DNA of 64,000 bases from CAVPDE01 sp963702565 (GTDB taxonomy: Bacteria; Desulfobacterota; DSM-4660; Desulfatiglandales; HGW-15): positions 62,001 through 126,000 of the forward strand of contig CAVPDE010000018.1 of assembly GCA_963702565.1 (NCBI GenBank), in the 5' to 3' direction. The notes under the pieces were generated by a model. That model saw only the letters and a program-made list of their open reading frames with translations, searched no databases and was not told the DNA's origin. Shown here piece after piece: positions 25,869 to 34,779 of this stretch (the first letter of the stretch is position 1; every line of letters begins with the position of its first letter). Position numbers and translations under genes: made by a program.

Positions 25869-26390
25869 ATGGGCACTTGCAACCACAAATGGGAAATGGC
25901 TGACATCCGCGACGGATATCTGGTCATTGAGGGATGTCCAAGGTGCGGGGGCCGCTCGGCGTCCTTTTCTGCAGAAGTCATCGTCCCGATGGATGAACGT
26001 CAGGAAGGCGATCACTTCTGGGTCTACTTGGGAAGTTCGCAAGCGGTGAAGTTTAATCTTAAGTGTGTGGAATGCGGCAGGCTTGTTGATTTGAATGATG
26101 TGATGGGCTTGATGATGTCGACCTGCGATGATCCTCAATGCGGCGTCGTCAAGATCGCCACAAGGGAGGGCAAAGGCACCTGGGTCTATGTGGCCCTATG
26201 CGCGGACAGCACCCACGCTTCGGGCAAGTGTGTCAGCGCTGAGGGAATCAAGGCGCTCAACGAATACTTCAACCAACATATCAAGGTTCCAGGCAAGAAG
26301 ATTCTGGTCGTTCCTTGTGACACCTGCTGCAGTGTGGATCGCTGCCAGGGAATCGTGATCGCCGATGTGGGGCTGACCGAGATCTACTAA
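25869..26390 (+). CDS. cysteine-rich protein of unknown function at the head of the redox cluster
   Basis: 173 residues, ATG preceded by GGAACGGAGG. It contains CNH at residue 4, CPRCGG near 23, CVECG near 64, CDDPQCG near 85 and CDTCCSVDRC near 150, consistent with two or more zinc or iron-sulfur sites. No membrane segment or signal peptide. I do not recognise the family. It lies 30 bases before a DRTGG gene in the same direction as the NuoE/F/G-like genes and is likely part of that unit; a regulatory or cluster-assembly role is a guess. Confidence 0.75.
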   Translation: MGTCNHKWEMADIRDGYLVIEGCPRCGGRSASFSAEVIVPMDERQEGDHFWVYLGSSQAVKFNLKCVECGRLVDLNDVMGLMMSTCDDPQCGVVKIATREGKGTWVYVALCADSTHASGKCVSAEGIKALNEYFNQHIKVPGKKILVVPCDTCCSVDRCQGIVIADVGLTEIY

Positions 26391-26420
26391 TTCAGCGCTT
26401 TGCGCAAGGAAGGGGAAGAT

Positions 26421-26750
26421 ATGAAGCTATCAGAACTCGCCAAAAAAACGGGCCTTAAGTCGATCAATAAATTCACGGACAAGGACTTCGAGGGCGTTTA
26501 TATCTCAGACATGGTCTCCGACATTATCACGATGGGCAAGCCCAACGCCTTGTTGATCACGCTTCAGACCCACAAGAGCCTGATCGCGACAGCCAACCTG
26601 GTGGATGTGGCGGCCATTGTTTTCGCCAAAGGGAAAATGCCTGCCGAGGATGTGATCCAACTGGCCGACAAAGCCGGCATTGCACTTTTTGTCTCAGACC
26701 TCGATACATGGACCATGGCGTCCAAACTGTTCGCACTGGGTATCCGATAA
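26421..26750 (+). CDS. DRTGG domain protein (first copy)
   Basis: A 109-residue protein made of one DRTGG domain: LKSINKFTDKDFEGVYISDMVSDIITMG, LLITLQTHKSLIATANLVDVAAIVFAKGKMP, DKAGIALFVSDLDTWTMASKLF. AAGGAAGGGGAAG precedes the ATG. DRTGG domains are ligand-binding regulatory modules associated with CBS domains, Pta and iron-hydrogenase operons. A related protein is encoded at 34433, so two copies bracket the electron-transfer genes. The literal DRTGG motif is not conserved in this copy. Confidence 0.85.
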   Translation: MKLSELAKKTGLKSINKFTDKDFEGVYISDMVSDIITMGKPNALLITLQTHKSLIATANLVDVAAIVFAKGKMPAEDVIQLADKAGIALFVSDLDTWTMASKLFALGIR

Positions 26751-26878
26751 GCTGGTTCAGGGCATGATCAACGGGAGCAATCCACTGCTCGCTTTATAGG
26801 TCACGAGGATAAATCTCATTCTCGTGCTTGTTTCAATGCCCCCATTTCGCACTTCCAGCGGGGAAAAATCATTTCGTT

Positions 26879-27168
26879 TAACACTTTAGCTGTTTGAAAT
26901 GGATGGCTCAGGCCATGGGGGTCTCTCTCAAAACAGAACAACGAAGAAGCCACACCGCCGTGGCTTGCTCTGGGCCATTGGTGAGGCGGGCGGAGGGCTG
27001 CGGGGAAACTCGCCAGGTAAAACCTTCCGGGCAGGTGCCGGTGAACCCTTGCCGCCCGCCTTCGCGGCCTCTTGTCTGCGAGCTATTTCCCGATCCCTCT
27101 TCGTTTTCTGTTTTGAGAGAGACCCCCATGGCCTTTTCCTGTGACAATTTCAAACAGCTAAAGTGTTA
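26879..27168. mobile_element. 290-bp palindromic (MITE-like) element
   Basis: The ends are reverse complements: 22 identical bases from TAACACTTTAGC... (26879), a short divergent stretch, then 28 identical bases beginning GGCCATGGGGGTCTCTC and ending in AAAACAGAA, then AACGAAG. The right arm is 27099-27168. The interior has its own nested stems (GGCGGGCGG with CCGCCCGCC) and no convincing gene. TTTCGTT occurs immediately left of the element (26872-26878) and three bases right of it (27172-27178), a possible target duplication. It splits the gap between the first DRTGG gene and nuoE-like gene; apart from it that gap holds only a ribosome-binding site for the nuoE-like gene. Confidence 0.7.
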
Positions 27169-27272
27169 CCCTTTCGTTATTCTAAAAGGTGTCACCGGTT
27201 GACAGGTAGGGATGACAACGAGGCCGTCCCTCGACAGGAGGGCCGCTATCCGTCCCGAGGAGGACAAGGGTG

Positions 27273-27731
27273 ATGAAAAAAGGGCCTCTGGCTGAGATCG
27301 AGCTGGATTTCAAAGGAGACCGCTCCGATTTGATTCCTGTGCTGCAGAGGATTCAAGCGGTCTATGACTACCTTCCCAAGGAAGCCATTCAGAAGATCGC
27401 GCGCTGGCTCAAGATTTCGGAGAACGAAATCTATGGGGTGGCGACGTTCTATGCTCAGTTCCGCTTCATCCCGCGGGGGCAGCACCATCTCAGGGTTTGT
27501 TTGGGGACGGCTTGCCATGTCAAAGGCGGAGAGCAGATGCTGGACGTCTTAAAACGCCGCCTGGAAGTCAACCCCGGCGAAACGACGCAGGACGGCAAGT
27601 ACGACCTTGAAAGGGTCTTCTGCCTTGGGTGTTGCGCCCTCGCACCCGTGGTCACCCTTGACGATAAGACCTATGCCCAGATGTCTGTTTTGAAACTGCA
27701 GGGGATTCTCGATGAACACAAAAAAGCTTAG
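27273..27731 (+). CDS. NuoE/HydC-like [2Fe-2S] thioredoxin-fold subunit
   Basis: 152 residues. The fold and ligands are those of the 24-kDa subunit: ISENEIYGVATFYAQFRF, then CLGTACHVKGG (Cys-x4-Cys) near residue 78 and FCLGCCALAPVV (Cys-x3-Cys) near 120, binding one [2Fe-2S] cluster. It carries electrons to or from the flavin subunit encoded next, with which it overlaps by 20 bases. AGGAGG precedes the start; GTG at 27270 and ATG at 27273 are both possible. Such subunits occur in complex I, NAD-dependent hydrogenases, NAD-dependent formate dehydrogenases and the benzoyl-CoA reductase complex (BamG). Confidence 0.93.
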   Translation: MKKGPLAEIELDFKGDRSDLIPVLQRIQAVYDYLPKEAIQKIARWLKISENEIYGVATFYAQFRFIPRGQHHLRVCLGTACHVKGGEQMLDVLKRRLEVNPGETTQDGKYDLERVFCLGCCALAPVVTLDDKTYAQMSVLKLQGILDEHKKA

Positions 27732-29583
27732 AGAACGCCGCAAGCAAGCGGAAAAAGAATGGTCTAAGTTCCAGAATAACCGACGTCCATTGATCTACGT
27801 GGGTGCCGGATCCTGTGGGCTGGCGGCCGGGGCCTCTGAGGTCATAGGCGCGTTGGAAGCCTATGTCAAAGACAAGAAACAGGATGTGGATGTCGTCAAG
27901 GTCGGATGCATCGGCCCCTGCTATCTCGAACCGCTGGTGGACATCCAGATGCCCGGCCAACCACGCATCAGTTACTCCAATGTCACCGCGGACAACGTCA
28001 CCCGTTTACTGCATTCCTTCCTGGAAAAGGGTGAAGTTTACAAGCCGCGCCTGGTCGGCCACTTTGGAACAGAAAAATTCGACGGCGTGCCGAGATTTTT
28101 CGAACACCCCATGCTCGCTCCGCAGGTGCGCATTGTCCTCCGGAACTGCGGCATGATTGATCCGGAGAATCTGGATCATTATCTGGCGCGAGACGGCTAC
28201 ATGGGTCTGGAAAAGACCCTGGCCATGCCCTGGAAGGATGTCCTGGAGGTCGTCAAGAACTCCGGAATCCGCGGCCGGGGCGGGGCCGGCTTTCCCACGT
28301 GGCGCAAGTGGCTTGTCTGCAGGGAGACTGAAAGTGCCGAGCGCTACCTGATCTGCAACGCGGATGAGGGAGATCCTGGAGCCTTTATGAACCGCTCCCT
28401 CATCGAGGGGGATCCCCATGCTTTGCTCGAGGGGATGCTGATCGCAGCCTACACCATTGGCGCCACCCAGGGATATATCTACATCCGCGCAGAATATCCC
28501 CTGGCCGTCGAGCGCCTCAAGGGCGCCATTGCAAATATCCGCGAATTGGGGCTGCTCGGGGAAAATATCCTGGGGAGCGGGTTTAGCTTTGACATCAAGA
28601 TCAAGGAAGGCGCCGGGGCTTTTGTGTGCGGAGAAGAGACGGCCCTGATCGGGAGCATCGAGGGCAGAAGGGGCATGCCGCGCACGCGGCCTCCTTTCCC
28701 GGCCTTGTCCGGGCTCTGGGGCAAACCCACGATTATCAACAACGTCGAAACCCTGGGAACCCTGCCCAACATCCTGCGCAACGGCGCAGACTGGTATTCC
28801 CAGTACGGCACAGAGAGTTCCAAGGGCACCAAAACCTTCAGCCTGGTCGGCAAGGTGAGGCGCACGGGGCTGATCGAAGTTCCCCTAGGCACGACCTTGC
28901 GTAAGGTCATCTTTGATATAGGCGGAGGGCTTGTTAAGGAGTTTAAAGCGGTGCAAACCGGCGGTCCTTCCGGAGGATGCCTTGGGCAGGAATTCCTGGA
29001 TACCCCCATCGACTATGAGAATCTGGCTGCAGCCGGTTCCATCATGGGCTCAGGCGGTCTGATCGTCATTGACCGGGACACGTGTATTGTGGATACCGCC
29101 AAATACTACCTGAGTTTCACCCAAGCCGAATCCTGCGGCAAATGCGTCCCTTGCCGGGTGGGCACCCGCCATCTGGTCAATATTCTGACCAAGATCTGCA
29201 AAGGCCAGGGCGAAATCACCGACATCGGGAAGCTGGAGAATTTGTCCAAGGCAGTGAAAGGGGCGTCCCTCTGCGGGCTGGGACAGACGGCTCCCAATCC
29301 GGTATTGAGTGCCCTCAAGTATTTCCGTGAAGAGTTCCTGGCCCACATCGTGAACAAACGCTGCCCTGCGGCGGTCTGTCGCGACCTGGTGGTTTACCGC
29401 ATTATCAAGGAGAAGTGTACGGGCTGCCAGCGCTGCGTCCAGGTCTGCCCCACCGGCGCCATTACCGGTCCCCGTTCCGAAGTGCACAACCTGGACGAAA
29501 GCAAATGCATCAAGTGCCGATCCTGTTATGAAATCTGTCGGTTTGATGCGATTGCCGGCGATGCCATTATCATTGAATCGTGA
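27712..29583 (+). CDS. NuoF/HydB-like NADH-binding flavoprotein with extra ferredoxin domains
   Basis: A 623-residue electron hub. Residues ~20-110 are an N-terminal thioredoxin-like [2Fe-2S] module (GSCGLAAGA and VGCIGPC). Residues ~160-480 are the FMN/NADH module with GRGGAGFPTWRKW and CNADEGDPGAF, followed by SLBB, and the N3 [4Fe-4S] ligands SCGKCVPCRVGT near 480. The tail (~565-623) holds two ferredoxin clusters, CTGCQRCVQVCP and CIKCRSCYEIC. This length and the terminal ferredoxin are typical of HydB/HndC subunits of electron-bifurcating enzymes and not of complex I NuoF. It should oxidise or reduce NAD(P)H and exchange electrons with ferredoxin. Confidence 0.94.
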   Translation: MNTKKLRERRKQAEKEWSKFQNNRRPLIYVGAGSCGLAAGASEVIGALEAYVKDKKQDVDVVKVGCIGPCYLEPLVDIQMPGQPRISYSNVTADNVTRLLHSFLEKGEVYKPRLVGHFGTEKFDGVPRFFEHPMLAPQVRIVLRNCGMIDPENLDHYLARDGYMGLEKTLAMPWKDVLEVVKNSGIRGRGGAGFPTWRKWLVCRETESAERYLICNADEGDPGAFMNRSLIEGDPHALLEGMLIAAYTIGATQGYIYIRAEYPLAVERLKGAIANIRELGLLGENILGSGFSFDIKIKEGAGAFVCGEETALIGSIEGRRGMPRTRPPFPALSGLWGKPTIINNVETLGTLPNILRNGADWYSQYGTESSKGTKTFSLVGKVRRTGLIEVPLGTTLRKVIFDIGGGLVKEFKAVQTGGPSGGCLGQEFLDTPIDYENLAAAGSIMGSGGLIVIDRDTCIVDTAKYYLSFTQAESCGKCVPCRVGTRHLVNILTKICKGQGEITDIGKLENLSKAVKGASLCGLGQTAPNPVLSALKYFREEFLAHIVNKRCPAAVCRDLVVYRIIKEKCTGCQRCVQVCPTGAITGPRSEVHNLDESKCIKCRSCYEICRFDAIAGDAIIIES

Positions 29584-29591
29584 GGCCAACC

Positions 29592-32105
29592 GTGACTGAG
29601 AAAGAAAAACGAGCAAAAGAGGCGCGATCCTTGAAAATGGAAATAGACCACCGCGAAGTCTCCTTTCCCGAGCATGCCACCGTGCTTCGGGCCGCGGAGC
29701 TGAACAACATCTACATTCCTTCCCTTTGCTCCCACAAGGATCTCAGCCCCTTCGGCGGCTGCCGCATGTGCGTGGTGGAAATTGAAGGCATGCGGGGCTA
29801 TCCCCTGGCCTGCAGCACGGTCGCCCAGGAAGGCATGAAGGTGCTGACCGACACCGCGACCCTGAGGACCATGCGCAAGGAGATTCTGCAGCTGATCCTG
29901 AGCGAGCACCCCAGCAGCTGCCTGGTTTGCGGTGAGAGGAAGGAGTGCAGTGAGTACCAGTTCACGATTCGGAAGACAGGCGTCAGCACCGGGTGCCGCT
30001 ATTGTCCGAACGACCATCAGTGTGAACTGCAGAACGTGGTGGAGAAGATCGGCCTGACGGAGATCACCTATCCGGTCTATTACCGCGGGTATGAGGCCGA
30101 GCACGATGATCCCTTCTTTGACCGGGACTACAACATCTGCATCCTCTGCGGCCGCTGTGTACGCATGTGTCAGGAAGTGCGCGGTACGGCCATTCTGGCC
30201 TTCAAGTACCGGGGGCCCAAAGTGCAGATTGGACCGGCTTTCGGAAGGAGCCACGTGGAGGCGGGCTGCGAGTTCTGCGGGGCCTGTGTTTCGGTTTGTC
30301 CGACCGGTGCCCTGGCGGACAAGAGTTCCAAGTGGGACGGCAAGCCCGACGGGATAGAGGTTTCCACCTGTCCTTTCTGCAGCATCGGCTGCCGGATTGA
30401 CCTTCATCAGAAGGAGGGCAAGCTGTCGAAAGTTTATCCGAGCCATGATCCGGAGATCAACGACGGCCAGCTTTGCGTTCGCGGCCGGTTCTCCATGCCG
30501 GAAGCGACGCATCATCACGAGCGGGCGAAAAAACCCATGCTCAAACGGGGCAAATACTTCCGGGAGGTGACCTGGCCTGAAGCGCAGGAAGAAGTTGCCG
30601 GCAAGCTCAAGGGCCTGAAGCCGGATGAATTTCTGATGCTTGTCTCAGGGGATCTGACCAATGAAAGCCTGTTCGTTGCCCAGAAGTTCGTGCGCTCCTG
30701 TCTGGGCGGCAACAGTATCGACTCCACCGCACGCCTCGGCCTTCCGGGCGGTTTAGGCCTGTGGACGAAACTCTTCTCTCTACCCATTTCCATCAAGGGG
30801 ATTGCTGAATCGGATGCCATCATCGCCGTAGGTCTTGATTCCCGCTTCTATTTTTCAGTGGTGGGGGTCCAAATCCGGCGCGCCCTCAAGCACGGGGCGA
30901 AGCTGCTGACCATTGACGCCCGGGATTCCAACCTGGGCCGCTACACCGATCATCGGCTGCAGCCCATGCCCGGTCAGGAAGGGATGCTCCTGAATGCCGT
31001 AGCGCGGCGCCTTTCCGGCAAGAAGAACAATCTAAAAACCATTGCCGAGCATGGGGGGATGGATGAAGAGGCGGCGAAAAAAGCGATCGATCTGCTCAAG
31101 GCGGGGGCGAAGCTGTCCGTCATCATCGGACCAACGGTTTTCGAATACAGCGACAATACCGAATTGCTTGATGCGATTTTCGAATTGGCCAAACGCAAGA
31201 ACACCAACTTCATGCCCCTTTACCATGGCTCCAATGTGCGCGGGGCTGTTGAACTCGGCGCCTTTGGGGAGCTGCTTCCCGGAGGGGCCCTGTCCAAAGG
31301 CCAGGGAATTTCTCTGGCTGATCTGATGACCAAACAGAAACGGCCCAAAGTGGTTTACCTTGTCGGCCAGGCGCCGTTCCTGGAGCGGCCGGATTGCGAT
31401 TACTTGATCAGCCAGGACACTTACTACCCGCCGTTTCCGACGGACGCCTTTTTGCCGGCTGCCAGCTTTGCCGAAGCCGCAGGCTCTTTGACCAACATTG
31501 AAGGCCGGGTGCAGGAGCTTGTTAAAATAGAAAGCCCGCCCGAGGGTGCAGTGACCGGCTATGTTCGCCCGGATTGGCAGATCTTTTCGGAACTGAGCCA
31601 AAAACTGGATTGCGGGGCCCTGGGGTACAAAAATGCAGATGAGATTCTACAGGAAATCCATGAAGCCGTGCCCGGGTTCCCGGCCAAACCGGACCGGGAA
31701 CCGCGGCGGCTCAGGGTCGGGAGCGAGTTGATCATCGAGAAAAAGAATCATCCGCCTGCAGGCAAGGGAGAATTCCTCCTGGTTGTCGAACCGGCCGGTT
31801 TCCAGCACCGGGGAACGGATCTCTCCTATGTGGTGGAAGGACTCGGGGAGCTGGCTCTGGAACAAGGGGTGCGGCTGAATCCGGATGATCTGGCCAAATT
31901 GGGAGTGGAGCCGGGCGGACGGATCACCATCAGCGTGGACGGAGTGAAGGTGACGGTCAAAACAAAGGCTGACGGAGATTGCCCGGCCAAGGTCATCTAC
32001 TGCTCTCATCCGCCGAATTTCGGGGGATTGAAGGAATGCAAAGATCTCGAGCCCCTGTATCTCTTGAATTCGAATCCCATCCATGTGGATGTGAAGGTCG
32101 CGTAA
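29592..32105 (+). CDS. NuoG/formate dehydrogenase-alpha-like iron-sulfur protein lacking the Mo ligand
   Basis: About 837 residues. N-terminal [2Fe-2S] ferredoxin (SLCSHKD...GGCRMC...LACS), a His-Cys cluster (HPSSCLVCGERKEC) followed by a second CxxC-x5-C set (GCRYCPNDHQC), two [4Fe-4S] clusters (CILCGRCVRMC, CEFCGACVSVCP), then a CPFCSIGC...QLCVRG cluster heading a molybdopterin-oxidoreductase-type domain. Where formate dehydrogenases have Cys or Sec (in DHCAR-x-C/U-H) this protein reads DSTARLGLPGG, so no molybdenum ligand is present and catalysis there is unlikely, as in NuoG. Start uncertain: GTG at 29592 (GAGG upstream) is used; GTG 29580 or ATG 29637 are alternatives. Confidence 0.9.
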   Translation: MTEKEKRAKEARSLKMEIDHREVSFPEHATVLRAAELNNIYIPSLCSHKDLSPFGGCRMCVVEIEGMRGYPLACSTVAQEGMKVLTDTATLRTMRKEILQLILSEHPSSCLVCGERKECSEYQFTIRKTGVSTGCRYCPNDHQCELQNVVEKIGLTEITYPVYYRGYEAEHDDPFFDRDYNICILCGRCVRMCQEVRGTAILAFKYRGPKVQIGPAFGRSHVEAGCEFCGACVSVCPTGALADKSSKWDGKPDGIEVSTCPFCSIGCRIDLHQKEGKLSKVYPSHDPEINDGQLCVRGRFSMPEATHHHERAKKPMLKRGKYFREVTWPEAQEEVAGKLKGLKPDEFLMLVSGDLTNESLFVAQKFVRSCLGGNSIDSTARLGLPGGLGLWTKLFSLPISIKGIAESDAIIAVGLDSRFYFSVVGVQIRRALKHGAKLLTIDARDSNLGRYTDHRLQPMPGQEGMLLNAVARRLSGKKNNLKTIAEHGGMDEEAAKKAIDLLKAGAKLSVIIGPTVFEYSDNTELLDAIFELAKRKNTNFMPLYHGSNVRGAVELGAFGELLPGGALSKGQGISLADLMTKQKRPKVVYLVGQAPFLERPDCDYLISQDTYYPPFPTDAFLPAASFAEAAGSLTNIEGRVQELVKIESPPEGAVTGYVRPDWQIFSELSQKLDCGALGYKNADEILQEIHEAVPGFPAKPDREPRRLRVGSELIIEKKNHPPAGKGEFLLVVEPAGFQHRGTDLSYVVEGLGELALEQGVRLNPDDLAKLGVEPGGRITISVDGVKVTVKTKADGDCPAKVIYCSHPPNFGGLKECKDLEPLYLLNSNPIHVDVKVA

Positions 32106-32127
32106 GGAAGAACTCTGGAGGAAGAGA

Positions 32128-32961
32128 ATGTACCGAGTGATTGAACGCCGCATGATTGTGCCGAACATGCATGAGTTTGTCGTCGAAGCGCCGGAAGTGG
32201 CCAAGTCCATAAGCCCCGGCAACTTCGTCATTGTAAGGCCGGACGAAAACGGGGAACGGGTCCCTCTTTCAGGGGCGGACTGGAACCGGGACGCAGGCAC
32301 GGTCACGTGCATCTTCATGCAGGTCGGCGCCTCAACGAGCAAGCTGGCGCGACTCAAACCAGGGGACACGATCCCTACCTTTGCCGGACCCTTGGGCCGG
32401 GAAACGGAAATCGCTCACTTCGGCACCGTGCTGTGTGTCGGGGGCTGTTACGGCATCGGCAGTGTTTATCCTATTGCCCGGGCCTTGAAAGAAAAGGGAA
32501 ACACGATCGTTTCCATGCTGGAAGCGCGCAGTTCCTATCTCCTTTACTGGCAGGAGAGGTTCAAAGAAATCTCCGATCGCGTGATCGAGATCACCCGCGA
32601 CGGGACCACCGGCTACAAGGGGCACCTGACCCGATTGTCCGAGATCCTGACCCTGGAAAAGATCAAACCCGACCGGGTCATTGTCAACGGATGCACGTTT
32701 CAGATGATGAAGGTTTCGGAAATGACCAGGCCGCTGGGGATCAAGACCATGGTCAACATGAACCCGATCATGATCGACGGGACCGGCATGTGCGGCGTCT
32801 GCCGGCTGAGTGTGGCGGGAAAGACCAAGTTCGCCTGCGTGGACGGCCCGGACTTTGATGGTCACGAAGTGGATTGGAAGGAGTTTCTCAATCGACGGCG
32901 CACCTACAACCCTGAAGAGGTTCATCCGCTGCGCAAAAGCGGTTGTGCGTCCCACTTCTAA
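32128..32961 (+). CDS. NfnA/SudB-like ferredoxin-NADP reductase subunit
   Basis: 277 residues with a ferredoxin-reductase fold: an FAD-binding beta-barrel (residues ~1-95, with PGNFVIVRPDENGERVPL), a NAD(P)-binding domain (CVGGCYGIGSVYPIARALKEKG) and a C-terminal [2Fe-2S] site GTGMCGVCRLSVAGKTKFACVDGPDFDGHEVD, diagnostic of NfnA/sulfide dehydrogenase beta subunits. With NfnB it carries out reversible electron bifurcation between ferredoxin, NADH and NADPH. GGAGG lies ahead of the ATG. It follows the NuoG-like gene by 22 bases and precedes NfnB-like by 18. Confidence 0.93.
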   Translation: MYRVIERRMIVPNMHEFVVEAPEVAKSISPGNFVIVRPDENGERVPLSGADWNRDAGTVTCIFMQVGASTSKLARLKPGDTIPTFAGPLGRETEIAHFGTVLCVGGCYGIGSVYPIARALKEKGNTIVSMLEARSSYLLYWQERFKEISDRVIEITRDGTTGYKGHLTRLSEILTLEKIKPDRVIVNGCTFQMMKVSEMTRPLGIKTMVNMNPIMIDGTGMCGVCRLSVAGKTKFACVDGPDFDGHEVDWKEFLNRRRTYNPEEVHPLRKSGCASHF

Positions 32962-32979
32962 TTTCGGAGGTACCAGGAG

Positions 32980-34389
32980 TTGGCCAAGCAGATTGATTAC
33001 AAGCGTCGGTCTATGCCGAAGCAAGAGCCTTTTGAGCGTATCAGGAACTTCGATGAAGTCGCGCTCGGGTACACCGAGGAATTGGCGCTTGAGGAAGCGA
33101 GCCGCTGCCTGAAATGCAAAAAACCCACGTGCCGGGCAGGTTGCCCAGTGGGAATCAAGATCCCGGAATTCATCCAGTGTATCGCGGAAGGCAAATTTGA
33201 AGCAGGCATCAAGAAGATCAAGGAGACCAATGCCCTGCCTGCGGTGTGCGGCCGGGTCTGTCCCCAGGAGGAGCAGTGCGAGCACAGCTGCATCCTGGAA
33301 AAGAAGGGTGGAGCCATAGCGATCGGGCGTCTCGAGCGGTTTCTGGCCGACTGGGAAGCCGCGAGCGGAAGGATCGAAAAACCGGCTATGGCGGCTTTGA
33401 ACGGGATGAAGATTGCGATAGTGGGTTCCGGTCCTGCCGGGATCACCGTCGCGAATGATCTTGCTCTGCTGGGGTATGAGATCACGATGTTCGAAGCCCT
33501 GCACGAAGCAGGAGGCGTTTTGACCTACGGCATTCCGGAATTCCGGTTGCCCAAAGCGATTGTCAAGCGCGAGGTCGAATATGTCAAAAGCCTGGGCGTG
33601 AAACTTTATCTCGACTTCATTGTCGGCAAGACTCGCACCATCGACAGCATCATGGCGGAATTCGATGCGGTTTTTGTCGGGGCAGGGGCAGGGTTGCCGT
33701 GGTTCATGAACATCCCGGGAGAGAACCTCAACGGCGTCTATTCTGCAAACGAGTATCTGACGCGCTGCAACCTGATGAAGGCTTATCGTTTCCCGGCCCA
33801 CGACACGCCCATGAAGCGACCGGCCAGAGTCGCTGTCTTCGGCGGGGGCAATGTGGCCATGGATTCGGCCAGGACCGCCCTGAGGCTCGGCGCAGACGAA
33901 TCGCACATTGTCTATCGCCGCAGCAAACAAGAGCTGCCGGCGCGGCTCGAAGAGGCGGAGAATGCCGAAGAAGAAGGGGTGATTTTCGACTACCTGACGC
34001 TGCCGGTGAGACTCATCGGCAATGAACAGGGCTGGCTCAACGAGATCGAATGCATCAAGATGGAACTCGGCGAGCCGGATGCCTCCGGGCGGAGAAGCCC
34101 GGTACCGGTTAAGGGGTCGGAGTTCAGGATGAAGGCGGATGCCGTGATCTGCGCTATCGGCAACAGTCCCAATCCCCTGATCCCCATGACCACGCCGGGT
34201 TTGAAGGTCGGCAAAAAAGGCAACATTGAGGCGGATGAAGAGACTGGAAAGACCTCGCGGGACAGGATCTGGGCCGGGGGAGATGTGGTCACCGGCGCAG
34301 CCACGGTGATCAGCGCCATGGGGGCCGGACGCAAGGCTGCCAAATCCATGCATGACGCTCTTTCCGGCCTTAAATCAGCTGATTCTTAA
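32980..34389 (+). CDS. NfnB/GltD-like NADPH-binding flavoprotein
   Basis: 469 residues, TTG start with CGGAGG nine bases before. N-terminal domain with two [4Fe-4S] clusters (CLKCKKPTCRAGCPVG near 40-55; CGRVCPQEEQCEHSCI near 90-105), then a Rossmann FAD site (IAIVGSGPAGITVANDLALLGYEITMFEA) and an NADPH site (VAVFGGGNVAMDSARTALRLGA), ending with IWAGGDVVTGAATVISAMGAGRKAA. This is the standard GltD/NfnB layout. Next to NfnA and with no GltB in sight it is best read as the large subunit of NADH-dependent ferredoxin:NADP oxidoreductase rather than of glutamate synthase. Confidence 0.93.
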   Translation: MAKQIDYKRRSMPKQEPFERIRNFDEVALGYTEELALEEASRCLKCKKPTCRAGCPVGIKIPEFIQCIAEGKFEAGIKKIKETNALPAVCGRVCPQEEQCEHSCILEKKGGAIAIGRLERFLADWEAASGRIEKPAMAALNGMKIAIVGSGPAGITVANDLALLGYEITMFEALHEAGGVLTYGIPEFRLPKAIVKREVEYVKSLGVKLYLDFIVGKTRTIDSIMAEFDAVFVGAGAGLPWFMNIPGENLNGVYSANEYLTRCNLMKAYRFPAHDTPMKRPARVAVFGGGNVAMDSARTALRLGADESHIVYRRSKQELPARLEEAENAEEEGVIFDYLTLPVRLIGNEQGWLNEIECIKMELGEPDASGRRSPVPVKGSEFRMKADAVICAIGNSPNPLIPMTTPGLKVGKKGNIEADEETGKTSRDRIWAGGDVVTGAATVISAMGAGRKAAKSMHDALSGLKSADS

Positions 34390-34432
34390 AACCTTTTTCG
34401 GCGAACGACCTGCTGATGAGGATGTGAACTCG

Positions 34433-34777
34433 ATGACGTTGGAAGAAATCAAGAATATTTTGGGGTGCCAGGTCTTAACTCCTGAATTCGATCTTTCTAG
34501 CGAAGTGAGCACGGTTCTGGCATCCGACGGCATGAGCGAGATCCTGGCCTTCCACAGCCCGGGGGCGTTGATGGTCACAGGGCTGACCAACATCCAATCC
34601 GTGAGAACAGCGGATGTTGCCGATGTGCGCGCGATTGTCTATATCCGTGGGAAGTGGATCGGTGAAAAAACGATTGAGCTGGCTCGCCAGAAAGAAATTC
34701 CAGTCCTCACCACCCCCTTGGGGATGTTCGATGTTTGCGGGATCTTGCGCGAGCATGGAATGAAAGGCGCCATGTAA
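34433..34777 (+). CDS. DRTGG domain protein (second copy)
   Basis: 114 residues from the ATG at 34433. EEIKNILGCQVLTPEFDLSSEVSTVLASDGMSEILAFHSPGALMVTGLTNIQSVRTADVADVRAIVYIRGKW and EIPVLTTPLGMFDVCGIL fit the DRTGG fold. It is paralogous to the protein at 26421 but clearly divergent. It sits between NfnB-like and a small HATPase gene, three bases before the latter. In clostridial and Thermotoga-type hydrogenase operons, DRTGG, HATPase and iron-hydrogenase-like genes occur together, so this trio is a conserved regulatory set. Confidence 0.85.
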   Translation: MTLEEIKNILGCQVLTPEFDLSSEVSTVLASDGMSEILAFHSPGALMVTGLTNIQSVRTADVADVRAIVYIRGKWIGEKTIELARQKEIPVLTTPLGMFDVCGILREHGMKGAM

Positions 34778-34779
34778 GA

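Noticed and set aside
27001..27110. Possible riboswitch (cobalamin- or Moco-like words GGCGGGCGG, GCCGGTGAACCC)
   Set aside because: The conserved core sequences of those riboswitches are absent, and the stretch is inside a MITE-like palindrome.
26894..27202. Short frames on both strands inside the 290-bp palindrome
   Set aside because: They owe their length to the inverted repeat, have no ribosome-binding site or similarity, and the two strands encode near-identical ends because of the palindrome.
29592..32105. Annotating the NuoG-like protein as a formate dehydrogenase alpha subunit
   Set aside because: The Cys/Sec metal-ligand position is not conserved (DSTARLGL), so formate oxidation at this subunit is not supported.
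32332..34353. A 673-codon minus-strand frame opposite the NfnA/NfnB-like genes
   Set aside because: The plus-strand genes carry full FAD, NADPH and cluster motifs; the antisense frame is rich in His, Arg and Pro with no domain.
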